This document shows, one piece after another, positions 44,910-52,901 of a stretch of DNA of 64,000 bases. The stretch is from the NCBI RefSeq assembly GCF_900108395.1, contig NZ_FNXE01000004.1:62001-126000 (forward strand), given 5' to 3'. The notes under the pieces were generated by a model that ran no database searches, was not told where the DNA came from, and saw nothing but the letters and a program-made list of their open reading frames with translations. A program made the position numbers and the translations under genes. The stretch is from Paenimyroides marinum. GTDB lineage: Bacteria > Bacteroidota > Bacteroidia > Flavobacteriales > Flavobacteriaceae. How positions within the stretch are numbered: the stretch's first letter is position 1; each line of letters opens with the position of its first letter.

Positions 44910-46478
44910 TTATTTTAAAATATATCTGATATTTATTGAAGTATTTATACTATCGTTAGTTTCTAACGGAACATACTTAAGAATACCTTTCTTTGATAAT
45001 TCTAAAATTTTTATCTTATCTTTTTCAAACCAGGTAATTTGATATTCTAAATCGGTAGGTTTAATGTCAAAATTATTGTTGCTTTGCCCGGCACTTGTAA
45101 TCATCGCTGAACCATAAAACTGGTTATAATAATCATAAAGATCAAAAGTTAGAGGTTCAGCAGTTTCTGCTGTCAACGGTAACATCACGTTCGGTGCAAC
45201 AAACATCTGCGTTTGAGACAAGTGTTCTTTTCTCAATACTTCTTGATTGGAACTGTCTAATTGCTTTTCAATCCATTCTTTATATGAACCTTCAAATCCT
45301 TTTTCTTTTGCATGTTCATAAGCTTTCTCTCCGTCTGTACCCACTACTGATTCTACCCATTCGGTAAAAGTTCCGTAAAACCCGTGTTTTAGAGCCAATT
45401 CATAAGGAGAATTTCCCTTTGAAGTGTTTAACGATTGAATCCATTCGGATACAATGGCTGCCGTTTTATCTCTTTTTGCAATTTCAACATCCACTTCTCG
45501 TCCCCAAAGCATTTTTTTCCATTCATTTTCCGTACCGTCAAAGCCTTTTTCAACCGCTTGTTCATACGCTGTTTTTCCGCCTTGAGCATCAATCATTTCG
45601 ATCCATTCAGTAACCGTTCCATCAAAACCTTCGTTTACCGCAATTTCATAATCGTTTGTCGGTTTTGCTATAATTGGAGTATTTGTTGCGGAGATCTTTA
45701 CCGGAATCTCTTTTATCTGATCATCTTTTGGTTCTTGGTTTTCCGGTTGATTTTCAACCACTTCATTTTGAGAGGGATCAAATGGAATTTCTTCTCTTTT
45801 TACAACTTCAATCACATCTATTACATCCAACAAAACCGATGAAGGATTTTCACTTGTTATCAAGACCGGTTCATTTGAAGTTAATTCTGGATTTTCTGTA
45901 GTTTTCTCCATTTCTGGTTCAGGAACTTCATTCGATTTTGCTACTTCAACCACATTCATCTCGTCTAATAAAATCACCTGAGAATCTTGAGACGGTATGA
46001 TCTTTAGCTCTTCAACTGGAGCAGGTTCGGGTGTTTCAGCAGGTTTAATATAGGTAATTAAATCTCTTTTTTCAATTGATTTTGAAAGCGTGACAAAATC
46101 AGAATAAGAAACAATATAACGATCTAATGCTTCAATGGGATATAGATAAACCACATCATTGACATCTCTGATCTTTAAAGGATTTTTGTTCCCTTCAGAA
46201 ATTGTAAAAAGCGTTGAAACCTCATTCGTTGTCGTAAAAATATCTTTGCTGTTTAAAATTTCGTACCATTGATCATCAACCCACATATAAAAACCTTCTT
46301 GTATAAATGAGTCCTCAGGATGAATCAAAATATTGTATCCAAAATCATTTGCATCGGCAGTTGCTTTTTTATCTATTTTTTCAATCTGTAAATAAGGTGC
46401 CGCGTAATACACTGTATTTGATTGTTGCGCGGTTGCAACAAAAGGAAAACAAATAATAAGGGTAAAATATTTAAACAT
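44910..46478 (-). CDS. Secreted protein with repeated 'GFxGTxxEW' motifs
   Basis: A 522-residue protein; start at 46478 chosen because it opens the signal peptide (MFKYFTLIICFPFVATAQQ), not the longer frame to 46541. Residues 60-75 (EGFYMWVDDQWYEIL) recall the GFYYW...W segment of the 35481 protein. Two acidic repeats (VILLDEMNVVEVAKSNEVPE at about 168 and SVLLDVIDVIEVVKREEIPF at about 214) precede five units of about 25 residues between 277 and 406 (e.g. AYEQAVEKGFDGTENEW, SPYELALKHGFYGTFTEW, AYEHAKEKGFEGSYKEW; the third unit is degenerate). The unit resembles the collagen-stalk-associated 'GFVGTEAEWL' repeat of tail-fibre-like and surface proteins. No sorting domain. Function unknown; likely surface-exposed. 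Confidence 0.72.
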   Translation of the reverse strand: MFKYFTLIICFPFVATAQQSNTVYYAAPYLQIEKIDKKATADANDFGYNILIHPEDSFIQEGFYMWVDDQWYEILNSKDIFTTTNEVSTLFTISEGNKNPLKIRDVNDVVYLYPIEALDRYIVSYSDFVTLSKSIEKRDLITYIKPAETPEPAPVEELKIIPSQDSQVILLDEMNVVEVAKSNEVPEPEMEKTTENPELTSNEPVLITSENPSSVLLDVIDVIEVVKREEIPFDPSQNEVVENQPENQEPKDDQIKEIPVKISATNTPIIAKPTNDYEIAVNEGFDGTVTEWIEMIDAQGGKTAYEQAVEKGFDGTENEWKKMLWGREVDVEIAKRDKTAAIVSEWIQSLNTSKGNSPYELALKHGFYGTFTEWVESVVGTDGEKAYEHAKEKGFEGSYKEWIEKQLDSSNQEVLRKEHLSQTQMFVAPNVMLPLTAETAEPLTFDLYDYYNQFYGSAMITSAGQSNNNFDIKPTDLEYQITWFEKDKIKILELSKKGILKYVPLETNDSINTSINIRYILK

Positions 46479-46548
46479 ACTGAATGCTTTTAAAACCTTG
46501 CAAAGGTACATATTTATCAAAAATAAATAATAAATTGTCAACTTGCTT

Positions 46549-46556
46549 TATATTTG
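46549..46556 (+). promoter_or_regulatory. Putative -7 element, enoyl-CoA hydratase gene
   Basis: TATATTTG is an exact TAnnTTTG match, 22 bases before the ATG at 46579. A TTG is nearby (46535) but too close for a standard -33. Confidence 0.5.
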
Positions 46557-46578
46557 TGTTTTAGTAAACATAATTTTA

Positions 46579-47340
46579 ATGGAACAATCATCATACGTAA
46601 AAACAACTTTTCAGGATATCATAGCTACGATAGAATTTTTTCATCCGGCAAGTAATTCATTCCCAAGTTCACAATTGACAGAATTAACAAATGCCATTAA
46701 TAGTTTAAACACGAATACAGCGGTACGTGTAATCATTTTAAAAAGTGCAGGCGAAAAGGCTTTTTGTGCAGGTGCATCGTTTGACGAACTTTTAAGCGTA
46801 CGTAATTTAGAAGAAGGCGGACAGTTTTTCAGCGGATTTGCCAATGTTATTAACGCCATGCGAAAATCGAACAAAATAATTATTGGACGTATCCACGGAA
46901 AAACAGTCGGTGGCGGCGTTGGTTTAGCTGCTGCATGCGATTATACTTTTGCTACTAAAAATGCGTCGATTAAACTATCGGAACTCTCAATAGGCATTGG
47001 TCCGTTTGTGATTGAACCTGCTGTAAGCCGAAAAATAGGTAAACCTTCGTTAGCAGAAATGACGTTAGATGCCGAGAATTGGAAAAGTGCCCAATGGGCT
47101 TTTGAAAACAAGTTGTTTACGCAATTGTTTGATAATACAGCCGCAATGGACACAGCTTTGGGGAAATTTGCCACACGTTTAAGCAGTTACAACCCCGCAG
47201 CTTTATACGAAATGAAAAAAGTTTTATGGGAAGGAACTGAAAATTGGGACGCCCTTTTAAAAGATCGGGCAGCGATTTCGGGCAAACTGGTTTTGTCTGA
47301 TTTTACCGTGAATGCATTAAATGCTTTTAAAGGGAAATAA
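46579..47340 (+). CDS. Enoyl-CoA hydratase/isomerase family protein
   Basis: A 253-residue crotonase-fold protein; the ATG at 46579 fits the family start and the promoter element. Oxyanion-hole segments are AFCAGASFDELL and KTVGGGVGLAAACDY. The usual catalytic glutamate pair is not obvious: the region reads LSIGIGPFVIEPAVSRKIG, so hydratase activity is uncertain and an isomerase or other crotonase reaction is possible. It stands alone between the promoter and a terminator. Confidence 0.82.
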   Translation: MEQSSYVKTTFQDIIATIEFFHPASNSFPSSQLTELTNAINSLNTNTAVRVIILKSAGEKAFCAGASFDELLSVRNLEEGGQFFSGFANVINAMRKSNKIIIGRIHGKTVGGGVGLAAACDYTFATKNASIKLSELSIGIGPFVIEPAVSRKIGKPSLAEMTLDAENWKSAQWAFENKLFTQLFDNTAAMDTALGKFATRLSSYNPAALYEMKKVLWEGTENWDALLKDRAAISGKLVLSDFTVNALNAFKGK

Positions 47341-47351
47341 TAAGCATATAA

Positions 47352-47382
47352 AAAAATTCGGAAGCTTTAGCTTCCGAATTTA
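47352..47382. terminator. Bidirectional terminator
   Basis: A 12-13 bp stem AAATTCGGAAGC(T) / (A)GCTTCCGAATTT with a tiny loop. The minus-strand side has a T6 run and suits the YceI gene; the plus side is weaker but still serves the enoyl-CoA hydratase gene. Confidence 0.85.
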
Positions 47383-47399
47383 TACAATCAAAAAAATGA

Positions 47400-48074
47400 T
47401 TATTTTTTAGCTTGAATATTTAATTCAACATCTATTTCCTGAGAGATCATCCAGTCTTTTGCATCACCTTCTGTTCCGTACGTTAATCCCCAATCTTGTC
47501 TGTTAATTGTAAATTTAGATTCTATATGAACCTCTTCTGCAGTCATTGTAACCTTAGCAGGGAATGTTACATTAACGGTTTTGTCTTTAATTGTTAAGTT
47601 TCCGCTGATAACATTTGTTGCACCTTCAAGAACGCTCGTATCTTTTGTAGCATCAAATGCAGCAACACTTGTAATTTCGAAAACTGAAGTTGGAAATTTC
47701 TCTACATCAAAAAAATCAGCACTTTTTAAATGTGCATCTAAATCAGCTGAAGTTTTTCCTCCTGATGTAACAGGATCTACTGCCGCTTGATCTGTTACCA
47801 GTGAATTTAAATCTAAATTAAACTTACCTCCTGTTACGGCGTCGTTTTCAACAGCCACAGTTCCATCAGTTTTTATAACACCATATCTTGGGTTAAGACC
47901 GCCTTTGTGGTAACCTGTCCATTTTACAGTACTTTTATCTGCTTCTACTGTAAAAACCTGTCCTTTTTGTTCTGCTACTTCCTGCTCTGCTGTAGTGTTC
48001 GCTTTATCACCAGATTTGTTACAAGAAACAAGCATTGCTATTGCAGCAAATGCTAAAATCGTTAGTTTTTTCAT
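47400..48074 (-). CDS. YceI-family lipoprotein
   Basis: A 224-residue lipoprotein (MKKLTILAFAAIAMLVSCNK, lipobox cysteine at 18) with the YceI lipocalin-like domain from about residue 38: FTVEADKSTVKWTGYHKGG, LDAHLKSADFFDVEKFPTSV and INRQDWGLTYG. YceI proteins bind isoprenoid-like lipids in a beta-barrel; the physiological ligand is not known. Monocistronic by flanking promoter and terminator. Confidence 0.92.
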   Translation of the reverse strand: MKKLTILAFAAIAMLVSCNKSGDKANTTAEQEVAEQKGQVFTVEADKSTVKWTGYHKGGLNPRYGVIKTDGTVAVENDAVTGGKFNLDLNSLVTDQAAVDPVTSGGKTSADLDAHLKSADFFDVEKFPTSVFEITSVAAFDATKDTSVLEGATNVISGNLTIKDKTVNVTFPAKVTMTAEEVHIESKFTINRQDWGLTYGTEGDAKDWMISQEIDVELNIQAKK

Positions 48075-48101
48075 ATGTAAATTACTTTTTTAATTAAAAG
48101 C

Positions 48102-48109
48102 CAAATGTA
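48102..48109 (-). promoter_or_regulatory. Putative promoter of the yceI-like gene
   Basis: TACATTTG on the minus strand (TAnnTTTG) with an upstream TTTTG about 16 bases away, a slightly short but recognisable -33/-7 pair. The ATG is 27 bases downstream. Confidence 0.55.
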
Positions 48110-48145
48110 TCTATTTTTATTAAATCAAAAGTTAATCTAGTTTAA

Positions 48146-48694
48146 TTAATTCTTTGGTAATTCATTTAAATTATTAACAAATTCGCCATTTTTAAAAAAG
48201 AATAAACCTCCGTTCCAATCTTCTTTTGCATTATACTTTAAACCTTTCAATTCATTCTGAAAATATCCAACATATTTTCCAAAAGGACCATTTCCATAAT
48301 AATTACTATCAATAACATACAACTGCGATGGCGTATTCTGTAATAATGTTTCTTCAATATTTGCGTAACTAACCATTACCAAAAAAAGTTTATAGTCATT
48401 TTCCTTTGCCCAATTCTCATACACATATAAAGGTTTACAAAATTCAGACGAACAACTATTTGCAAAGGTATAAACCAATGCTTTGGGGTATTTTTTAACT
48501 TCTTGCTTTAATTCGGAAGCAGTTATCACATAAATTTTATTTTTATCTGTCGGTTGATCGGGTTTAAACGAAACCACCATTGCTTTTTGCTCGTCAGTCA
48601 GCTTATTATAATCATCAGAAAGACCATTCATTACTATTACACCACAGGAATTTAAAAGGAATAAAATACTAAATAATATAAAATGCTTTCTCAT
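48146..48694 (-). CDS. Hypothetical lipoprotein, possibly thioredoxin-like fold
   Basis: A 182-residue lipoprotein; ATG at 48694 preferred over a TTG three codons upstream. Signal MRKHFILFSILFLLNSCGV has a lipobox cysteine. The core (KALVYTFANSCSSEFCKPLY ... YKLFLVMVSY ... PSQLYVIDSNYYG ... GGLFFFKNGEFV) alternates strands and helices like thioredoxin-fold proteins, but the cysteines are spaced CxxxxC rather than CxxC, so redox activity is doubtful. It follows the membrane protein gene by 9 bp. Confidence 0.65.
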   Translation of the reverse strand: MRKHFILFSILFLLNSCGVIVMNGLSDDYNKLTDEQKAMVVSFKPDQPTDKNKIYVITASELKQEVKKYPKALVYTFANSCSSEFCKPLYVYENWAKENDYKLFLVMVSYANIEETLLQNTPSQLYVIDSNYYGNGPFGKYVGYFQNELKGLKYNAKEDWNGGLFFFKNGEFVNNLNELPKN

Positions 48695-48703
48695 AAGATT
48701 CAA

Positions 48704-49201
48704 TCAAATAATTAAAGGATAATAAATGTTAATGATTTCTATTTTTATAGAGGGATATTTCTTCTTAAAGATATCATCAATATCGTTATTATACAATGAG
48801 TTAATAATAAATCTTTTATCATCTATCGAAATTATTTCAAAATAAAAATAATCTTCAAACATAAAATTCTTACTTCCCATTTTTGCAATTTTTGTTCCAG
48901 ACATATGTAAGTTAACTATTTTGATACTTTCTAATGGAATAATTGAAACTGAACCACTGTCAATTAACTGTATTTTTATTGCATCGTCTTCTAAAAAAAC
49001 AATCTGATTTTTTACATACCGATAATAATTTGAGTGAATATAAATTATAGGAATTGTAAAGAAACTTAACATCAGTAAACAAATAATCGCCATGTATTTC
49101 ACATCATAAGAAAAATACAAAAAACCAAGAAACAAAATAAAGTAAAATGATAAAAGCCATAATCTTTTAAAATGAGTATATTTCGTTACTTCTAACTTCA
49201 T
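48704..49201 (-). CDS. Hypothetical membrane protein with PH-like domain
   Basis: A 165-residue protein with two closely spaced membrane helices (about 14-32 and 35-53) and a beta-rich cytoplasmic domain (residues 60-165: IVFLEDDAIKIQLIDSGSVS, IPLESIKIVNL). This two-helix-plus-PH layout resembles YcxB/bacterial-PH proteins; the match is by layout only. First gene of a two-gene unit with the lipoprotein at 48146. Confidence 0.6.
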   Translation of the reverse strand: MKLEVTKYTHFKRLWLLSFYFILFLGFLYFSYDVKYMAIICLLMLSFFTIPIIYIHSNYYRYVKNQIVFLEDDAIKIQLIDSGSVSIIPLESIKIVNLHMSGTKIAKMGSKNFMFEDYFYFEIISIDDKRFIINSLYNNDIDDIFKKKYPSIKIEIINIYYPLII

Positions 49202-49219
49202 AGATATTATTTAATTTAT

Positions 49220-49227
49220 CAAATATA
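49220..49227 (-). promoter_or_regulatory. Putative -7 element of the 49201 gene
   Basis: TATATTTG on the minus strand, 18 bases before the ATG; the divergent queD element lies 19 bases away. Confidence 0.5.
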
Positions 49228-49245
49228 CATTAAATTTTAAATCAC

Positions 49246-49253
49246 TAATTTTG
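49246..49253 (+). promoter_or_regulatory. Putative -7 element of queD
   Basis: TAATTTTG (TAnnTTTG), 16 bases before the ATG at 49270. The leader is too short for a preQ1 riboswitch. Confidence 0.5.
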
Positions 49254-49269
49254 CTAAAATTTTCGAATC

Positions 49270-49722
49270 ATGAGTTTTATCAGAATCACCAAACAATTTA
49301 CTTTTGAAACCGGTCATGCGCTGTATGGTTACGATGGTAAATGCCGTAATGTACACGGGCACAGTTATAAATTATCGGTAACCGTTATTGGCGAGCCCAT
49401 AAGCGATAAAAACCATGTAAAATATGGAATGGTGATTGATTTTACCGATTTAAAGGTTATTGTAAAAGAAGAAGTGGTTGACCAGTTTGATCATGCGACC
49501 GTTTTTAACCAAAACACGCCGCATGTAGAACTAGCTAAAGAACTGGAACAACGCGGGCATCACGTTATTTTGGTTGATTACCAGCCAACAAGCGAAAATA
49601 TGGTGATTGATTTTGCCCAGCGTATTAAAAACCGTTTGCCACAAAACATTAAACTGCTTTCGCTGCGTTTGCAGGAAACCGAAAGCTCTTATGCCGAATG
49701 GTTTGCCACTGATAACGAATAA
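49270..49722 (+). CDS. queD: 6-Carboxy-5,6,7,8-tetrahydropterin synthase (QueD/PTPS family)
   Basis: A 150-residue T-fold enzyme. Zinc ligands H16 (ETGHALYGY) and H29/H31 (CRNVHGHSYKL) and the catalytic cysteine C25 just before them are present, plus the pterin-anchor glutamate near the C-terminus (LQETESSYAEW). It converts dihydroneopterin triphosphate to 6-carboxytetrahydropterin in queuosine synthesis. lpxH begins 4 bp after its stop. Confidence 0.9.
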   Translation: MSFIRITKQFTFETGHALYGYDGKCRNVHGHSYKLSVTVIGEPISDKNHVKYGMVIDFTDLKVIVKEEVVDQFDHATVFNQNTPHVELAKELEQRGHHVILVDYQPTSENMVIDFAQRIKNRLPQNIKLLSLRLQETESSYAEWFATDNE

Positions 49723-49726
49723 ATTA

Positions 49727-50545
49727 ATGATTACATTAGAAATCCCTACAGATAAAAAAGTTTATTTTACATCCGATCATCATTTCGGAGCACCTACCCG
49801 TGAACAAAGTCTTCCACGCGAAACATTGTTTTTACAGTGGTTAAACGCTATTGAAAAAGATGCCGGTGCTTTGTTTATTGTAGGCGATTTGTTTGATTTC
49901 TGGTTTGAATATAAAAAAGTGGTTCCTAAAGGATTTGTACGCATTTTGGGAAAATTGGCTCAAATGCGCGACAACGGTTTACCTATTTACTTCTTTGTGG
50001 GAAATCACGATTTATGGATGGAGGATTATTTTGAGAGCGAGCTTGATATTCCTGTTTTTCACGAACCTAAGGTTTTTAAGATTTTTAACAAAACCGTTTT
50101 TATTGGTCACGGCGACGGATTAGGTCCCGGTGACAAAGGATACAAACGCATGAAAAAGGTGTTTACCAACAAGTTTTCAAAATGGCTGTTTCGTTGGCTG
50201 CATCCCGATATTGGCGTGCGGTTGGCAGAATATCTGTCGGTAAAAAACAAACTGATTTCAGGCGAAGAAGACGCTACCTTTTTGGGCGAAGAAAACGAAT
50301 GGCTGATTTTGTATGCCAACAAAAAAGTAAACGAACAGTTTGCCGATTACTTTATTTTCGGGCACCGGCATTTGCCTATGACGCTTCCTTTAAAAAATAA
50401 TCCGCAAGCATTATATATCAATTTGGGTGACTGGATTCAGTACTATACTTTTGGAATTTTGACTTATTCAGATTTTCAATTGAACGCTTATTCAAATAGA
50501 AATCTTTCGGAACATTTTCATCTAAAATCCAATCGTGATGTTTAA
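49727..50545 (+). CDS. lpxH: UDP-2,3-diacylglucosamine diphosphatase LpxH
   Basis: A 272-residue calcineurin-fold enzyme; the ATG at 49727 directly after queD starts MITLEIPTDKKVYFTSDHHF. Metal and substrate motifs are SDHHFGAP, VGDLFDFWFEYK, VGNHDLWMEDYF, GHGDGLGPGDKGYKRMKKVF and FGHRHLPM. It hydrolyses UDP-2,3-diacylglucosamine to lipid X in lipid A synthesis. Its final 128 bp overlap, tail to tail, the end of the convergent HTTM gene. Confidence 0.92.
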   Translation: MITLEIPTDKKVYFTSDHHFGAPTREQSLPRETLFLQWLNAIEKDAGALFIVGDLFDFWFEYKKVVPKGFVRILGKLAQMRDNGLPIYFFVGNHDLWMEDYFESELDIPVFHEPKVFKIFNKTVFIGHGDGLGPGDKGYKRMKKVFTNKFSKWLFRWLHPDIGVRLAEYLSVKNKLISGEEDATFLGEENEWLILYANKKVNEQFADYFIFGHRHLPMTLPLKNNPQALYINLGDWIQYYTFGILTYSDFQLNAYSNRNLSEHFHLKSNRDV

Positions 50546-51821
50546 AATGGCTCCATTTTTCAGCCGCTAAATCTACTTTTGGATCAATTAACCGTTTTGA
50601 AGTTTGTGAGTTAATTCGTACGTTACTTCTTATCGCATAAACCGCAACATCTTTGCCCTCTTTTTTAAATCGATCTTTAATTTTCTGAGCCATTTGCCAG
50701 ATTACATCGGGCGTATTTAAGCGGGCACGTTGTTTCTTATTTAACATTTCATCGTTTGAAAATTGCACAGTATCTCCTGTTTTTTTATCAACTACCTTAA
50801 ATTTCACCTCTCCGCTACGCGAACGCAACATCATCCGCCAGCTTAATCGGTGCCCTTCTTCGGTCCACAATACATTTCCCGGGATAACCCAATGACGCAA
50901 CGGCAATAAAACCTGAATGATTAAATACGGTACAAAAAAGTATTTAAACGTATTTAAACCAATAGTTGTAGTCTGGTTGCCGTAATTTTCTTTTGGTTTT
51001 TTGCGAAAAAAGAAATTTCGGATTTGGTTGGGCTGAAAAAAGAAAACACAAAAACTCAAGGCAAAATACGGAAACACCCCGATTTGCAGAGTAATTGAAT
51101 TAAAAATATGAAAGATTAGCGAAGCGATAATTGCCAGCCAACGGGTACGTTTCCACAATAGTGCCGGAACAATTAATCCGTCAAACGCAATGCCCATATA
51201 GGCGATAAACAATTGAAACTCGGTTTTTTGAAACAGATTTTGAACATAATCGGGCATATTTTTCATGCTCATAAACATGTTTCTTGTTACGGTACCGTCT
51301 AACCAATCGGGATAAAATTTCGCCACCGTTGCATAAATATAGACACAGCTTACCTGAATGATAAAAGCCCAGCGAATCCACTGTGGCATATAGTTTTTCT
51401 TTATTGCCGGATTTATTTTAGCATCGAAAGAAGCATTGGCATTGGCAGGTAAAAAGCACATCATTAAACCAATAAGCCACATTAAATAGTAGTGGTTGTT
51501 GTAGGACGTTTTCTGCCCAAAATAAGCCAAAGACCATAAAAGAGTTAAAGATATAATTGAAATACGGTATTTAAAACCAAAAATTACACCTAACGATGCC
51601 ACAGCCATTAAACCAAAAACCATATACATGGTTTCGTTTTGGAGAGATAGCAGCCATTCAAAACCAATAAACGTAAAATTAGTGGTGGTATCAATAAAAT
51701 TTCTATCGACCCACTTTAAAGCCAAGGCACCAACAGCTTCGGCAAAGAAAACGATTCCGAAAAAAATCCGGAAAACAATCAGTGAAGAATTATCAATTTT
51801 TTTAAATGCCTGCTGCCACAT
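50418..51821 (-). CDS. HTTM-domain (vitamin K-dependent carboxylase-like) membrane protein
   Basis: A 467-residue polytopic protein with about eight hydrophobic helices over residues 10-300 and a soluble C-terminal region. N-terminal FRIFFGIVFFAEAVGALALK and YYLMWLIGLMMCFLPANANA are the HTTM pattern shared with vitamin K-dependent gamma-carboxylase; bacterial members lack a known substrate. The C-terminus runs about 30 residues past WSHFKHHDWILDE into the convergent lpxH gene. It starts 3 bp after the ribF stop, so it is co-transcribed with ribF. Confidence 0.88.
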   Translation of the reverse strand: MWQQAFKKIDNSSLIVFRIFFGIVFFAEAVGALALKWVDRNFIDTTTNFTFIGFEWLLSLQNETMYMVFGLMAVASLGVIFGFKYRISIISLTLLWSLAYFGQKTSYNNHYYLMWLIGLMMCFLPANANASFDAKINPAIKKNYMPQWIRWAFIIQVSCVYIYATVAKFYPDWLDGTVTRNMFMSMKNMPDYVQNLFQKTEFQLFIAYMGIAFDGLIVPALLWKRTRWLAIIASLIFHIFNSITLQIGVFPYFALSFCVFFFQPNQIRNFFFRKKPKENYGNQTTTIGLNTFKYFFVPYLIIQVLLPLRHWVIPGNVLWTEEGHRLSWRMMLRSRSGEVKFKVVDKKTGDTVQFSNDEMLNKKQRARLNTPDVIWQMAQKIKDRFKKEGKDVAVYAIRSNVRINSQTSKRLIDPKVDLAAEKWSHFKHHDWILDENVPKDFYLNKRSIENLNKSKFQKYSTESSHPN

Positions 51822-51824
51822 CTT

Positions 51825-52754
51825 CTATAATTTTTTTATAAAATTTCTTGAATACGTTTCATCCTTTTTCAACGCTTCAATTAGTAAATCAACCGAACCG
51901 AAATTTTCTTCATTACGTATTTTCGTTAAGAAATGAATTGTAATTTCTTCGTTATAAATGTCGTCGTTAAAATCAAAAATATTCACTTCGATGGTTTTTT
52001 CAATACCGCCCACCGTTGGGTTGGTACCAATACTCAACATTCCGTAAAGGTCTCTGCCTTTTACCGTAACGCCAACTACATACACACCAATTGCCGGAAT
52101 CAACTTATAATCCTCAACAACCTGAACATTAGCCGTGGGATAACCAATGGTTCTGCCCAACTGCTTACCAGAAACCACCTTGCCCGAAACCGTGTACGGA
52201 TACCCCAAATACGTTTTTGCCAAAGCTACATCACCCTCGGTTAACGCCTTACGAATCTTGGTGGAACTTACCGAAACATCGTTTAATTCTTCAGCGGATA
52301 TCTGCTCCACATCAAAATGGTATTTGTTTCCAAATTTGATTAAATCGTGTATGTCTGCTGACCGGTTTTTACCGAAACGGTGATCGTAACCAATAATTAT
52401 CTTGCCAATATTAAACTGGTCAACCAATATTTTTTTTACAAATTCTTCGGCAGACAAATTGGCAAATTCCTGAGTAAATTCCTGGACTACCAAATGGTCA
52501 ATGCCAAAATTTTCTATTTGTTTAATGCGTTCATCAATTGTATTTAGTAACGAAATTTGATGGTCGGTTTTTAAAACCATTCTCGGATGCGGAAAAAAAG
52601 TCAATACCAAAGTTTGGTAACCATATATTTTTTTTTGAAGCTTTAACTTATTTAAAATTGCCTGATGACCTATATGCATACCATCAAACGTACCAAGAGT
52701 TACAATGGTTTTTTTTGTTGATTTAAATGCTTGTACCGAATGAAAAACGTTCAC
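51825..52754 (-). CDS. ribF: Bifunctional riboflavin kinase/FAD synthetase
   Basis: A 309-residue protein. N-terminal FAD synthetase motifs GTFDGMHIGHQAIL and GYDHRFGKNRSAD; C-terminal riboflavin kinase motifs GKQLGRTIGYPTANV and GMLSIGTNPTVGG. The start is GTG at 52754: an in-frame TGA lies just upstream and no ATG intervenes, and the next residues (NVFHSVQAF) fit the family start. Makes FMN and FAD from riboflavin. Confidence 0.93.
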   Translation of the reverse strand: MNVFHSVQAFKSTKKTIVTLGTFDGMHIGHQAILNKLKLQKKIYGYQTLVLTFFPHPRMVLKTDHQISLLNTIDERIKQIENFGIDHLVVQEFTQEFANLSAEEFVKKILVDQFNIGKIIIGYDHRFGKNRSADIHDLIKFGNKYHFDVEQISAEELNDVSVSSTKIRKALTEGDVALAKTYLGYPYTVSGKVVSGKQLGRTIGYPTANVQVVEDYKLIPAIGVYVVGVTVKGRDLYGMLSIGTNPTVGGIEKTIEVNIFDFNDDIYNEEITIHFLTKIRNEENFGSVDLLIEALKKDETYSRNFIKKL

Positions 52755-52767
52755 TTTATTTTTTTTT

Positions 52768-52775
52768 CAAAGTTA
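52768..52775 (-). promoter_or_regulatory. Putative -7 element of ribF
   Basis: TAACTTTG on the minus strand (TAnnTTTG), 13 bases before the GTG start; the leader would be very short, so no FMN riboswitch is possible. Confidence 0.45.
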
Positions 52776-52875
52776 TTAATAAAAGTTAAAGCATAAAAAT
52801 TGTTAAAGCGCTAAAAAACAGGTGAAATACTTAAAAAATGAGGTTAAAAGAACATTACACATCATTTAAAGTTAG

Positions 52876-52883
52876 TATTTTTG
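52876..52883 (+). promoter_or_regulatory. Putative -7 element of the metalloprotease gene
   Basis: TATTTTTG (TAnnTTTG), 18 bases before the chosen ATG at 52902. If used, it rules out the upstream TTG/ATG starts at 52881 and 52884. Confidence 0.45.
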
Positions 52884-52901
52884 ATGAATAAATTATTTTT
52901 T

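Noticed and set aside
44910..46478. Prophage tail-fibre interpretation of the repeat protein
   Set aside because: It has a signal peptide and no phage structural, lysis or integrase genes lie nearby.
49202..49269. preQ1 riboswitch before queD
   Set aside because: The leader is about 10-16 nt after the putative promoter, with no aptamer-like hairpin.
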